From the NCBI GenBank assembly GCA_964348755.1, contig CAYGDW010000030.1:1-30208 (forward strand): a stretch of 30,208 nucleotides of DNA, written 5' to 3'. Under the pieces are notes generated by a model. The model ran no database searches, was not told where the DNA came from, and saw only the letters and a list, made by a program, of their open reading frames with translations. The number at the start of each line of letters is the position of its first letter. Position 1 is the first letter of the stretch. The position numbers and the translations under genes are program-made. The stretch comes from UBA7960 sp964348755. GTDB taxonomy: Bacteria > Bacteroidota > Bacteroidia > Bacteroidales > UBA7960. Shown here one piece after another: positions 1 to 7,525 of the stretch.

Positions 1-33
1 CTGTCATTTCGGGCGGAGCGAGAAATCACGTAA
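1..33. repeat. Short dispersed repeat, left window edge
   Basis: The first bases (tcatttcgggcggagcgag and following) match, in inverted orientation, the last 30 bases of the window (reverse complement tcattccgaacgtagtgagg). By eye about 22 of 28 positions agree. The repeat lies directly before the broken cupin gene, with only about 30 bases between. Its consensus resembles an intergenic repeat I associate with Bacteroidota and Chlorobi genomes; that is from memory and not checked. Confidence 0.5.
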
Positions 34-60
34 TTTTTGTCGGCCAGTAGTGTTAAGTAA

Positions 61-663
61 ACCATAAAAACAGCCATTGAAAAATTATTAAAAGAATTAA
101 AGGCGCTTGCCGGGAAAAAAATTGAACCCAATATGGTTCGCGTTATCATTCAGTCTTACTCCCTAAAAAATCTTCAGTATGAAGAATACGTGAATGGAGC
201 CGAAACGAGTAAGTACCATCGTATAGCAGTGATGGAAAAGCCGGTTCAGGCATTTTTCATGATTCGGCCTCCTCAACACTATTTGCCCATTCACCACCAC
301 AATAATTTCTGGGGCTTCATAATTCCGGTACGCGGCATTGTTGCATAAACGATTTACCGATACGATGAGGTAAAAAACAAAATTTACGTACATCCCACCA
401 AGACTTACACAAAAGGCGATTACATTTACGAACCTTTCAATGTTTTGCACAAACTACAGAATACCTCGCCCATCGATTCGGCAATAACCTTTCATATCAG
501 ATACCCCAGCGTATATAATTATTCGGGAACCATGATTGTAGATGCCCAAAACCGCAAACTGGCGGTTTTGGGCGAGAATGCTGCTGAAGTAAGCTGGGAT
601 AATCCGGCCGGAAATTACGTAAGGTACCAGGAGAATGCCTTTGACCTTGAAAAGCTCTGGTAA
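61..663 (+). pseudogene. Cupin, cysteine-dioxygenase-like; interrupted by an in-frame stop
   Basis: One reading frame runs from about base 61 to the stop at 661-663 and is broken only by TAA at 346-348. Both halves together make a cupin. Motif 1 is seen as LPIHHHNNFWGF followed by PVRG. Motif 2 is seen as GDYIYEP, then HKLQN, giving the G-x5-P-x4-H-x3-N pattern. In this family the residue after the VRGIVA stretch is usually Glu (GAA), so a single G-to-T change would explain the TAA. The N-terminal part (TIKTAIEKLLKELKALAG) has no ATG before codon MVRV at 133, and an in-frame TAA lies at 58-60 right after the terminal repeat, so the 5' end also looks lost. Thiol dioxygenases oxidise cysteine or related thiols with iron held by the cupin histidines; the substrate here is unknown. 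A sequencing error at 346 is an alternative. It faces the M1 peptidase gene tail to tail. Confidence 0.7.
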
Positions 664-674
664 TATTTTTGGAG

Positions 675-3600
675 TCAGAAAAAATCAGGCTTTCTAAACC
701 GCATTTCGCGCAAATACCTCATGGGGTTCAACTGGTCAAGGTAAACCGAAAAGGTAATTCTCTGCCAATAATTATCGAGGGCGAATGCTGCCACTTGCGA
801 AATGTCGGTTGAAACGGCCAGCGGAAAATTTATTTCGAAAATGTCTTTAAGAGGCGAAAGCTGCAGCCCGATAACCCATGAAAAAGCTTTTGACCCTTCG
901 AAGGCGTTTGCAGCTCCGGCGTAGGTGCCGGCATCGAAGTAAACTTTAAGAGGAAGCATAGGCAAATCGGCTTTAATGTTTATGGCAGCAAGCCAATCCC
1001 AGGTCTGACCAACCGAAGTAGGAAATTTTAGGCCTCCATCGGTTTCAAATACCTGATTACCCCATAAAGTGCCTACCCTGGCCGAGCGGCCAAGGTAGGT
1101 GTTGCTAAATGTATAGTCATGGATTCCGCGTTGGGCACCGAGCCTGAAACGGTAATCAATGATGCTGCTTGTTAAAGCCTTTTGCAGAAAGCTACCTGCA
1201 AAAACCCTTACACTTACGCCTTTGGGCACTGAGTTGTAATAAAAAAACCAGCGCCCCAGCCCCGAAACCTTCAGATACTCCTGGCCCTGTTCAAGTTTAA
1301 TTCCTGCCCCCCAAGGATTCAACACCCGATTTTGCTGATATTGAAAGCCTGCCTCATTAACAAGGTAATTGAGCCTTCGGGTTTGCACCTCGCCAGATAA
1401 TACTTGAGAAATATTTCTGTCAACCAGGATGCTTCTGAAAAAAAAATGACGATCAATGGTGCTATTGGCATAGGGTTTTCGGAGCCTGGCTTGCAGGCTT
1501 GCCTCATAGCGACAATAGTTCCAGGCGTTATTGCCTGGCGTATGACCATAGCGCTTAAAGTTAACTCCAAATTTTAAATGCTGAAAAGCCCCCTTAGTTA
1601 GGAAGAGGCTTTTATAAAACCAGGCCGAGCCTGAAAATCGATTGGTGAAAGGGCTATACAACGGCATAAGAAACACCTCGAAAGAGCGGGCAGGGAACAC
1701 AGAGTTGAACAAAGCCACACCTGCCATAAGTCCATTGTTTTGATTATAGCCCACAACTGGCGCAAAAAACACCTGTGTTTTTTCAGCATTTTCGACACTG
1801 CCCAAAAACTGCAACCTTACAGGCTCAAATTTTGGAAATTTTCTCTCTGGCCAAAAATTGTCGTTTCTCCGGTTTATAGTCGGCATTATTCTCGCATGGT
1901 CTATTTGCAGAAGGTCGTAATTTCCTCCCGGAAACGAAACTGCCTTGCTTCCTTCAAAGCCATCGTACCAAATGGTTTGCAAAACTTTTCCCTTTTTTAA
2001 TCCCGAAAGCGAAAATGGAGCTGCTATCTGGCCCTTATTCGCGATCCGTATTTCAAAAATTTCAAGGTCGTTAGGTTTTGCATCTATGATTGCATAATCG
2101 ATCTTACGGTTTGTGGCTATTAATTCATTAAAAAACCAACCGAGTTCTTTTCCGGTACTTTCGTTGAATACCCTTCGAAAATATTCGGGATCGGGATGAG
2201 CAAATGCCCATTTTTTTGCAAACTGCCTAATGGCGCGGTTAAACACTTCGCGGCCCAAATAACCTTCGAGATGCAAAAACGACAAAGCGGCCTTAAAGTA
2301 CGGCATTGCAAAATAGTTATCCTTTGTAAAATATTTGCTTTGCAAATTTATGGGCTGATCGAGATTTTTGCGGGCTTTGAAAAGGTACCAGAAATTGAGG
2401 TAATCGATATAATCGATACGCGAAACATCGAAAAACCTGGCAAAGCTGGTTTCGGCAAAGCTCTCCAGAAACCTTTGGTCTGGATATTTGGCCGCCATGT
2501 AGCTGGTTTCGAAAAATGTTGTGAGGCCCTCGTCGAGCCAGGGGTGACGCCGTTCGTTTGTTGCAACTATACCATAAAACCAGTTGTGAAAAGTTTCGTG
2601 CACAATAATCCGCTCAAGGTCGTGGGCGGTACTGGTAGCACCAATAATGGTAAGGGCCGGGTACTCCATACCGGCTCCTGCGCTGTTTACTCCTTGTGCT
2701 ACCGACATTTTATCCCAGGGGTATTCAAAAAGTTGGTCCGACATAAAATAAATTGCCCCGGCAGTGTAATCAATAGATTTTAGCCACCTGTTTGCCTGAG
2801 AATTAAAAAACGAGTTAATTAGGACTTCCCGACCACTTTCCTTCATACGTATTCTGGCCCTTAAAACATAATAACGCTTGTCGGCAAACCAGGCAAAATC
2901 ATGCACGTTATTCTGGTGCAGATGTATGGTTTTCGTTTCAGATGCCGAAGGCGGAAACTCAATCCTGTCGGGAAGTTGCTGCAAAATGGCCTTTTCAAAA
3001 GTTTTTACCGAGAGTGTGTCGAGCCATTGGTTTTCCACATCATTCATAATTAAGCCCGAGGAAGCCACCACGTAATTTTTGGGGATTGTAAGAAACACAT
3101 CCACGCTTCCGAAGTCTGAAAAAAATTCGCCATAGTTCAGGTATGGCATTGGGTTCCATCCATTTTTGTCGTATACTGCCGGTTTAGGATACCATTGGGT
3201 TGCGTAGTATGCCTGCCCATGGTGTCCCAGACGCGAAAAGCGGGCATCAGGAAACTTGAGCCGAAAAGGAGTACTCAGTTCCAGGTTTTGCCCCGGCAGT
3301 AATGGAATGTTAAGGTCAATAACACCAATATCAGGGTTTTCTGGGTCGAGCCTCCAAACCACGGGCAAGTTGTCAACCAAAAAGTTTAGGCTGTCAATAA
3401 AACCCAGATCTTGTTCATGGGCAAAATGAAAATCGGTATTGCCGTGAAGCAGTTGTTGGCTGGCAAAGGCTGTATGGCGGCCAGAGTAGGCATTTGGCCA
3501 AAGGTGAATATACAAATGTCGGAGGGTATCGGGGCTGTTGTTGTGGTATTGTGTGGTTATGTGGGCATGCAATATGTGCTTGTGGTCATCGAGGCGGGCA

Positions 3601-3713
3601 TGGATGACGTGGTCGGCCCTTTGCTGAAAATAATCAATTGGCCGGCTGCTATGGGCAGCAAGGATTTGCAGAAAGAGTAAAACTAAAAAAACAGGTAATA
3701 TTTTTGACCGCAT
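675..3713 (-). CDS. M1 family metallopeptidase with barrel-like C-terminal region
   Basis: The 1012-residue product begins with a signal peptide (MRSKILPVFLVLLFLQILAA), so it is exported. The M1 catalytic domain is clear: HETFH at 372-376 and the third zinc ligand Glu395 in WLDEGLTTFFE give HExxH-x18-E, and GAGMEYP near 346-352 stands where the family has its GxMEN exopeptidase loop. It should be a zinc aminopeptidase cleaving N-terminal residues from peptides. From about residue 635 to the end the sequence changes to alternating, aromatic-rich strands (many Tyr, Phe, Trp, Gly) and ends in PDFF, as outer-membrane beta barrels do. An M1 domain fused to a barrel would place the enzyme at the outer membrane; this is inferred from pattern only. 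A -7 box lies 24 bases before the ATG. It follows the thioredoxin-fold lipoprotein gene by 42 bases and may be partly co-transcribed with it. Confidence 0.88.
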   Translation of the reverse strand: MRSKILPVFLVLLFLQILAAHSSRPIDYFQQRADHVIHARLDDHKHILHAHITTQYHNNSPDTLRHLYIHLWPNAYSGRHTAFASQQLLHGNTDFHFAHEQDLGFIDSLNFLVDNLPVVWRLDPENPDIGVIDLNIPLLPGQNLELSTPFRLKFPDARFSRLGHHGQAYYATQWYPKPAVYDKNGWNPMPYLNYGEFFSDFGSVDVFLTIPKNYVVASSGLIMNDVENQWLDTLSVKTFEKAILQQLPDRIEFPPSASETKTIHLHQNNVHDFAWFADKRYYVLRARIRMKESGREVLINSFFNSQANRWLKSIDYTAGAIYFMSDQLFEYPWDKMSVAQGVNSAGAGMEYPALTIIGATSTAHDLERIIVHETFHNWFYGIVATNERRHPWLDEGLTTFFETSYMAAKYPDQRFLESFAETSFARFFDVSRIDYIDYLNFWYLFKARKNLDQPINLQSKYFTKDNYFAMPYFKAALSFLHLEGYLGREVFNRAIRQFAKKWAFAHPDPEYFRRVFNESTGKELGWFFNELIATNRKIDYAIIDAKPNDLEIFEIRIANKGQIAAPFSLSGLKKGKVLQTIWYDGFEGSKAVSFPGGNYDLLQIDHARIMPTINRRNDNFWPERKFPKFEPVRLQFLGSVENAEKTQVFFAPVVGYNQNNGLMAGVALFNSVFPARSFEVFLMPLYSPFTNRFSGSAWFYKSLFLTKGAFQHLKFGVNFKRYGHTPGNNAWNYCRYEASLQARLRKPYANSTIDRHFFFRSILVDRNISQVLSGEVQTRRLNYLVNEAGFQYQQNRVLNPWGAGIKLEQGQEYLKVSGLGRWFFYYNSVPKGVSVRVFAGSFLQKALTSSIIDYRFRLGAQRGIHDYTFSNTYLGRSARVGTLWGNQVFETDGGLKFPTSVGQTWDWLAAINIKADLPMLPLKVYFDAGTYAGAANAFEGSKAFSWVIGLQLSPLKDIFEINFPLAVSTDISQVAAFALDNYWQRITFSVYLDQLNPMRYLREMRFRKPDFF

Positions 3714-3736
3714 GTATTTTGAAGCAAGCGTTGCGA

Positions 3737-3744
3737 CAAAAATA
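3737..3744 (-). promoter_or_regulatory. Candidate Bacteroidota -7 promoter box for the M1 gene
   Basis: The minus strand reads TATTTTTG, a full match to TAnnTTTG, 24 bases before the ATG at 3713. This gives a leader of roughly 17 bases. No good -33 TTTG is seen at the usual distance, so the call is moderate. Confidence 0.4.
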
Positions 3745-3755
3745 CACTAAATAAG

Positions 3756-4925
3756 CTACCTGAATATTTCCTGGAGGAATTCTTCTATTTGATAAGTATT
3801 GAGGCCTTTAGCAATAATTCGCCCCTGGCGGTCAATCAATACGTTGTAAGGAATGGCTTCTACATTGTAAAGGCTCACTACCGGCGAGTTCCAAAACCTT
3901 AGGTCGCTTACCTGAATCCAGCTTATGTTGTCTTCCTTTATTCCCTGTAGCCATTGTTCGCGGTTGCGGTCGAGCGAAACGGCATAAATTTCGAATCCAT
4001 AAGGTTTGAAGCGATTATAAATTTCTTTAAGTTTTGGGTGAGCTATGCGGCAAGGGTTGCACCAGGCTGCCCAAAAATCTAATAATACAATTTTTCCGCG
4101 CAACGACGACAACGCTATTTGTTTGCCATCGGGGTTAGGAAGCACAATTTCGGGTGCTTCGATGCCTGGCGCTAATTTTTTTTCTGCTTCAATCCTTTGC
4201 CCTTCGGTTTGTTTTAGATCGCTCACACGCCTTTTGAGGTCGAGCACATGCTTGTTGTCGGGATAAACTTCCGCCAAAGACACTGAAAGTCTTTCAAAAT
4301 ACTCGAAATGCTCGGATTCTTTTAACAAAACCTGATTGCCAAATAGTTGGTAAAGAGCAATGATTGAGGCAAGCGAATGTGGATTTTCGTGGATAAAGCC
4401 TCTTACAAACTGCTGCTGTTTCTCAAAAATGCGCGTATAGGCCAGGTCTATCTGCTGTTTTTGAATTAAAAAGTCTGGTTCACCCTGTATCTGACGAAAT
4501 ACTGCTGCCAAAGAGTCAACAGAACTGTATCCTTCCCAAAGTGCTTTATTTAGTTGGGCAAGCAAGTCAGAACCTGGAGATCCTTTAATTTTATAGGTTT
4601 TTGCAAGATCTTTCCCATCGCCTTCAATAGTTAATTTTTCGCCAGGCTCAATAAGCAAGGTTATAAAGTTGTTTAGGTCAAGCCTTAAAAGAAAAAATCC
4701 AGCACTTTCAACACTACCCCGGTAGGTAAATCGGCCTTTTGCATCGGCCATAATAGTATCTAAAGGAATGAGGTTGTTGGTAGTAAGTTCTTCGAAAAAA
4801 ATTTGTGCATTTCCGGCATTCTCAAAATACCCCTTCAGTTCAAATTCGGTTTCGCTGCCAAACCGGTTGGCAGAGCAGGAGGCGAACATGACCGAAACAA
4901 AGGACAAAAACAATAGCTTCTGCAT
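3756..4925 (-). CDS. TlpA-like thiol-disulfide oxidoreductase lipoprotein
   Basis: The 389-residue protein has a lipoprotein signal (LLFLSFVSVMFASC, lipid Cys17), so it is a membrane-anchored periplasmic protein. Residues about 25-120 resemble the DUF4369 domain (FELKGYFENAGNAQIFFEEL) common in this phylum, then a helical linker, then a thioredoxin/AhpC-TSA fold from about 252. The redox centre is WCNPC at 288-292, with the TlpA-style lead-in LRGKIVLLDFWAAWC, and the cis-Pro region AIPYNVLIDRQGRI follows. Such proteins reduce periplasmic disulfides, for example in cytochrome c maturation or stress response; the partner is unknown here. A candidate -7 box lies 24 bases upstream. Its position after mreD is unusual, because mrdA and rodA commonly stand there in this phylum. 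Confidence 0.9.
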   Translation of the reverse strand: MQKLLFLSFVSVMFASCSANRFGSETEFELKGYFENAGNAQIFFEELTTNNLIPLDTIMADAKGRFTYRGSVESAGFFLLRLDLNNFITLLIEPGEKLTIEGDGKDLAKTYKIKGSPGSDLLAQLNKALWEGYSSVDSLAAVFRQIQGEPDFLIQKQQIDLAYTRIFEKQQQFVRGFIHENPHSLASIIALYQLFGNQVLLKESEHFEYFERLSVSLAEVYPDNKHVLDLKRRVSDLKQTEGQRIEAEKKLAPGIEAPEIVLPNPDGKQIALSSLRGKIVLLDFWAAWCNPCRIAHPKLKEIYNRFKPYGFEIYAVSLDRNREQWLQGIKEDNISWIQVSDLRFWNSPVVSLYNVEAIPYNVLIDRQGRIIAKGLNTYQIEEFLQEIFR

Positions 4926-4948
4926 TTGGCAACTTTATTTTGAATTGG

Positions 4949-4956
4949 CAAAAATA
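4949..4956 (-). promoter_or_regulatory. Candidate -7 promoter box for the TlpA-like gene
   Basis: The minus strand reads TATTTTTG (TAnnTTTG), about 24 bases before the ATG at 4925, in the 112-base gap after mreD. No clear -33 element is seen. It suggests that the gene is transcribed separately from the mre operon. Confidence 0.4.
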
Positions 4957-5037
4957 AGCGAAATGCATAGCGGGAAAAATGTTTTAAGATTTTTTAACCT
5001 ACGCTGCAAACAATATAAATCAATACGGAAAAGAATA

Positions 5038-5559
5038 TCAGCGTCCTTTTTTGCCTGGGCTATCGAGAAATAAAAAACCCAGCATAACCATAATAAAAGT
5101 AATGCCGCTGCTGGCCAGAATGCGGCCAAGAGTTAGAAAAAATTCGCTGAAGCGGAATATCTCAAGAAAGAAGAGCAGGCTGTGGTGCAACAAAATAAGA
5201 ACGACTGAATACATTGTAACCCATTTGGCACCCATTAGAGATATCTGGGGAATTGAGCCCGGGTCGAAGTCAGTGCGGCCAGTGATCATGCTTATTATTC
5301 CAGGCCGGGCAAAAGCCATAAAAACGCTGGCCGCTGCATGCATACCATTCGTGTCAGAAAACAAATCAATTATAAGCCCGGTGCCAAAAGCCGCAATCAG
5401 CAGAACCCAGCCCTTTATATCAAACGGAAGCAAGAGTATAAAAAGCACATAAATATATGGGTTAATGTATCCTCCAAAGTTTATGTTGCTCATAATCATG
5501 ATCTGAATGGCCATAATTATAACAAAATACCCCAATTGTTTGAAAAGTGAGTTTTGCAT
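5038..5559 (-). CDS. mreD: Rod shape-determining protein MreD
   Basis: The 173-residue protein is almost all membrane segments: about five hydrophobic stretches, starting with LGYFVIIMAIQIMIMSNINF and later YIYVLFILLLPFDIKGWVLLIAAF. Its size and its place directly after mreC (12 bases apart) identify it as MreD, the inner-membrane subunit of the elongasome that links MreB filaments to wall synthesis. Family sequence conservation is low, so the call rests on topology, size and context. The stop is TGA at 5038-5040. The pattern DLFSDTNGMHAAASVFMAFARP is typical of MreD in Bacteroidota. Confidence 0.9.
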   Translation of the reverse strand: MQNSLFKQLGYFVIIMAIQIMIMSNINFGGYINPYIYVLFILLLPFDIKGWVLLIAAFGTGLIIDLFSDTNGMHAAASVFMAFARPGIISMITGRTDFDPGSIPQISLMGAKWVTMYSVVLILLHHSLLFFLEIFRFSEFFLTLGRILASSGITFIMVMLGFLFLDSPGKKGR

Positions 5560-5571
5560 ATCTGGGGGTTA

Positions 5572-6408
5572 TTATCTGGTTATGGTTGCTGAATGGGCTT
5601 CAACTTGCTTTAATTCTTCGCTCATAAGGTCTTTTACAACCTGCACAAATTTAAGGTTGTTAAAATCGATAGCCAGATCAACAATTGCGGTAAAAAAATT
5701 ATCACCCCTTCGTATTTCAGAACTTTTTATGGTTCCTATTAAAATGTTTGGCGGAAAAATTACCGAAAAGCCACTGGTAACGAGTGTGTCGCCCACATTG
5801 AGTTCAACATGGGTAGGTATATAGGTAAGTGTTGCCTGCCTATAATTGATTCCTTCCCATATTAGAGTTCCAATCTGATTGTTTTTAGCCAGTCGGGCCG
5901 ATATTTGCATATCCTTGTGAAGCAGCGATATTACGGAACTGAAATTCTCGGAAACATTAGTAACAATACCCACTACTCCTAATGGGGTAATTACCCCCAT
6001 ATCGGGTTCAATGCCATGGCGGCTGCCTTTGTTTAGAGTCAGGAAATTATTGCGACGGATAACCGAGTTGTTAATTACTTCTGCGTTTAAGTAAATAAAC
6101 CTTTGCTTAAGCACTGTATCATTTTGTTGAATTTGCAGTGTATCTGTTTTTAGGAATGTTCCGCTTGTAAGGTTAAGGAGCCTGGCGTTTTCCTTTGCCA
6201 GTTGACGGTTTATTTCTTTCAGGGCCAGGTAATCGGTAATGCCTGAGGTGAGCTTAAATACATTGCCGGCCAAAATGTTGGCCGAGCTAACAAAAAACGC
6301 CCTTTGGTAGTGGTTGTGCTGAACAACCATAGTAATCGCCGCTGTTTGCAGCAGCACAAACAGAAAGAAAAAGTAATACCTGAGAATAAAGTTAAACAGG
6401 TTTCGCAT
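5572..6408 (-). CDS. mreC: Rod shape-determining protein MreC
   Basis: The 278-residue protein has one N-terminal membrane segment (YYFFFLFVLLQTAAITMVV), a coiled-coil-like stretch around residues 60-80 (LALKEINRQLAKENARLLNL) and then the two-lobed beta domain with LNKGSRHGIEPDMGVITPLGVVGIV, a hallmark of MreC. It is a periplasmic scaffold that bridges MreB, MreD and the cell-wall synthases. It is followed by mreD after 12 bases and preceded by mreB after 69 bases, so all three should be on one transcript, but the mreB-mreC gap holds a strong GC hairpin that could set the mreC/mreB ratio. Confidence 0.96.
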   Translation of the reverse strand: MRNLFNFILRYYFFFLFVLLQTAAITMVVQHNHYQRAFFVSSANILAGNVFKLTSGITDYLALKEINRQLAKENARLLNLTSGTFLKTDTLQIQQNDTVLKQRFIYLNAEVINNSVIRRNNFLTLNKGSRHGIEPDMGVITPLGVVGIVTNVSENFSSVISLLHKDMQISARLAKNNQIGTLIWEGINYRQATLTYIPTHVELNVGDTLVTSGFSVIFPPNILIGTIKSSEIRRGDNFFTAIVDLAIDFNNLKFVQVVKDLMSEELKQVEAHSATITR

Positions 6409-6432
6409 TACAAATGCATAATTAAAACATCT

Positions 6433-6458
6433 CGGGCCGGCCGTTGCAGGCCGGCCCG
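6433..6458 (-). repeat. GC-only perfect hairpin between mreB and mreC
   Basis: A 10-bp perfect stem (cgggccggcc, bases 6433-6442, with 6449-6458) made only of G and C flanks a 6-base loop. It lies in the 69-base mreB-mreC gap. On the transcribed minus strand no T-run follows directly, so it is not a typical intrinsic terminator. It may be an mRNA-stabilising or attenuating structure, or a REP-like palindrome. Confidence 0.7.
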
Positions 6459-6477
6459 GGCGTAAAAACCAATTTGC

Positions 6478-7500
6478 TTATTTTATAAGGAATGGGAATT
6501 TGTCAAAATTCTTCAGGGCAATTCCTGTTCCTCTGGCAACAGCTCTTAGAGGGTCTTCGGCCACGTGTACTGGGAGTTTTGTTTTAAGAGAAATTCTTTT
6601 GTCGAGCCCACGCAGGAGCGACCCACCGCCAGCCATATATATACCCGTGCGGAAAATATCTGCAGCCAGTTCCGGAGGTGTCATTTCAAGGGCGTTAAGA
6701 ACAGCTGCTTCAATTTTCGAAATAGATTTGTCGAGCGAATGGGCCACCTCCTGATAGTTTACTGTAATTTCTTTCGGGATGCCGGTCATCATGTCGCGGC
6801 CGTGTACTGCAAGATCCGGGGGCGGATTGTCAATTTCAGTCATGGCGGCTCCGACTTCTATTTTAATTTTTTCGGCAGTGCGTTCGCCTATCAGAATATT
6901 ATGCTGCTTTCGCATATACTCCATAATATCGGAATTAAAATCGTCGCCGGCTATTCGTATCGATTTGTTGCAAACAATGCCTCCCAGGGCAATTACAGCA
7001 ATTTCGGTGGTGCCTCCGCCAACATCTATTACAATATTTCCGGAGGGTTCCAACACATCGATGCCAATACCAATGGCCGCGGCCATTGGCTCATGAATAA
7101 GCCTTACTTCTTTGGCTCCGGCCTGCTCGCACGAATCGCGCACGGCCCTTTCTTCAACCTCAGTAATGCCCGATGGAATGCAAATGACCATTTTGAGCGA
7201 AGGCGGGAAAATAGGTTTTTTGGTATCGATCATTTTTATCATGGCCCTGATCATGGCTTCCGCAGCCTGGAAGTCGGCAATGACCCCATCGCGCAAGGGG
7301 CGCAAAGTTTTTATGTTTTCGTGTGTTTTGCCATGCATCATCATGGCCTTTTTCCCAACGGCAATAATTTTGCCGCTCAGCCGGTCAATAGCAACAATTG
7401 AAGGTTCTTCAACAACAACTTTGTCGTTGTGAATAATTATTGTGTTGGCGGTACCCAAGTCAATAGCAATTTCCTTGGTTAAAAAAGAGAACAAACCCAT
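6478..7500 (-). CDS. mreB: Rod shape-determining protein MreB (actin-like)
   Basis: The 340-residue protein is of normal MreB length. It has the actin-fold phosphate 1 loop IAIDLGTANTIIIH near the N-terminus, phosphate 2 region NIVIDVGGGTTEIAVIALGG, and the adenosine motif GIYMAGGGSLLRGLDKRI. MreB polymerises on ATP under the inner membrane and steers lateral wall synthesis. It is the first mre gene after purH (25 bases), and the order purH-mreB-mreC-mreD is familiar in this phylum. No promoter box is visible in the short purH-mreB gap, so transcription from upstream of purH is likely. Confidence 0.98.
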   Translation of the reverse strand: MGLFSFLTKEIAIDLGTANTIIIHNDKVVVEEPSIVAIDRLSGKIIAVGKKAMMMHGKTHENIKTLRPLRDGVIADFQAAEAMIRAMIKMIDTKKPIFPPSLKMVICIPSGITEVEERAVRDSCEQAGAKEVRLIHEPMAAAIGIGIDVLEPSGNIVIDVGGGTTEIAVIALGGIVCNKSIRIAGDDFNSDIMEYMRKQHNILIGERTAEKIKIEVGAAMTEIDNPPPDLAVHGRDMMTGIPKEITVNYQEVAHSLDKSISKIEAAVLNALEMTPPELAADIFRTGIYMAGGGSLLRGLDKRISLKTKLPVHVAEDPLRAVARGTGIALKNFDKFPFLIK

Positions 7501-7525
7501 TATTCAATATTTTTTTACGTTCTGA

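Noticed and set aside
2196..2783. 195-codon plus-strand frame inside the M1 gene
   Set aside because: Shadow of the peptidase coding frame, Cys- and Lys-rich without motif.
4935..5129. 64-codon minus-strand frame after mreD
   Set aside because: It overlaps the mreD end in another frame and has no support of its own.
6565..7401. 278-codon open frame on the plus strand opposite mreB
   Set aside because: Antisense shadow of a certain gene; its residues (many His, Asn, Tyr) show no family features and no promoter or ribosome site is seen.
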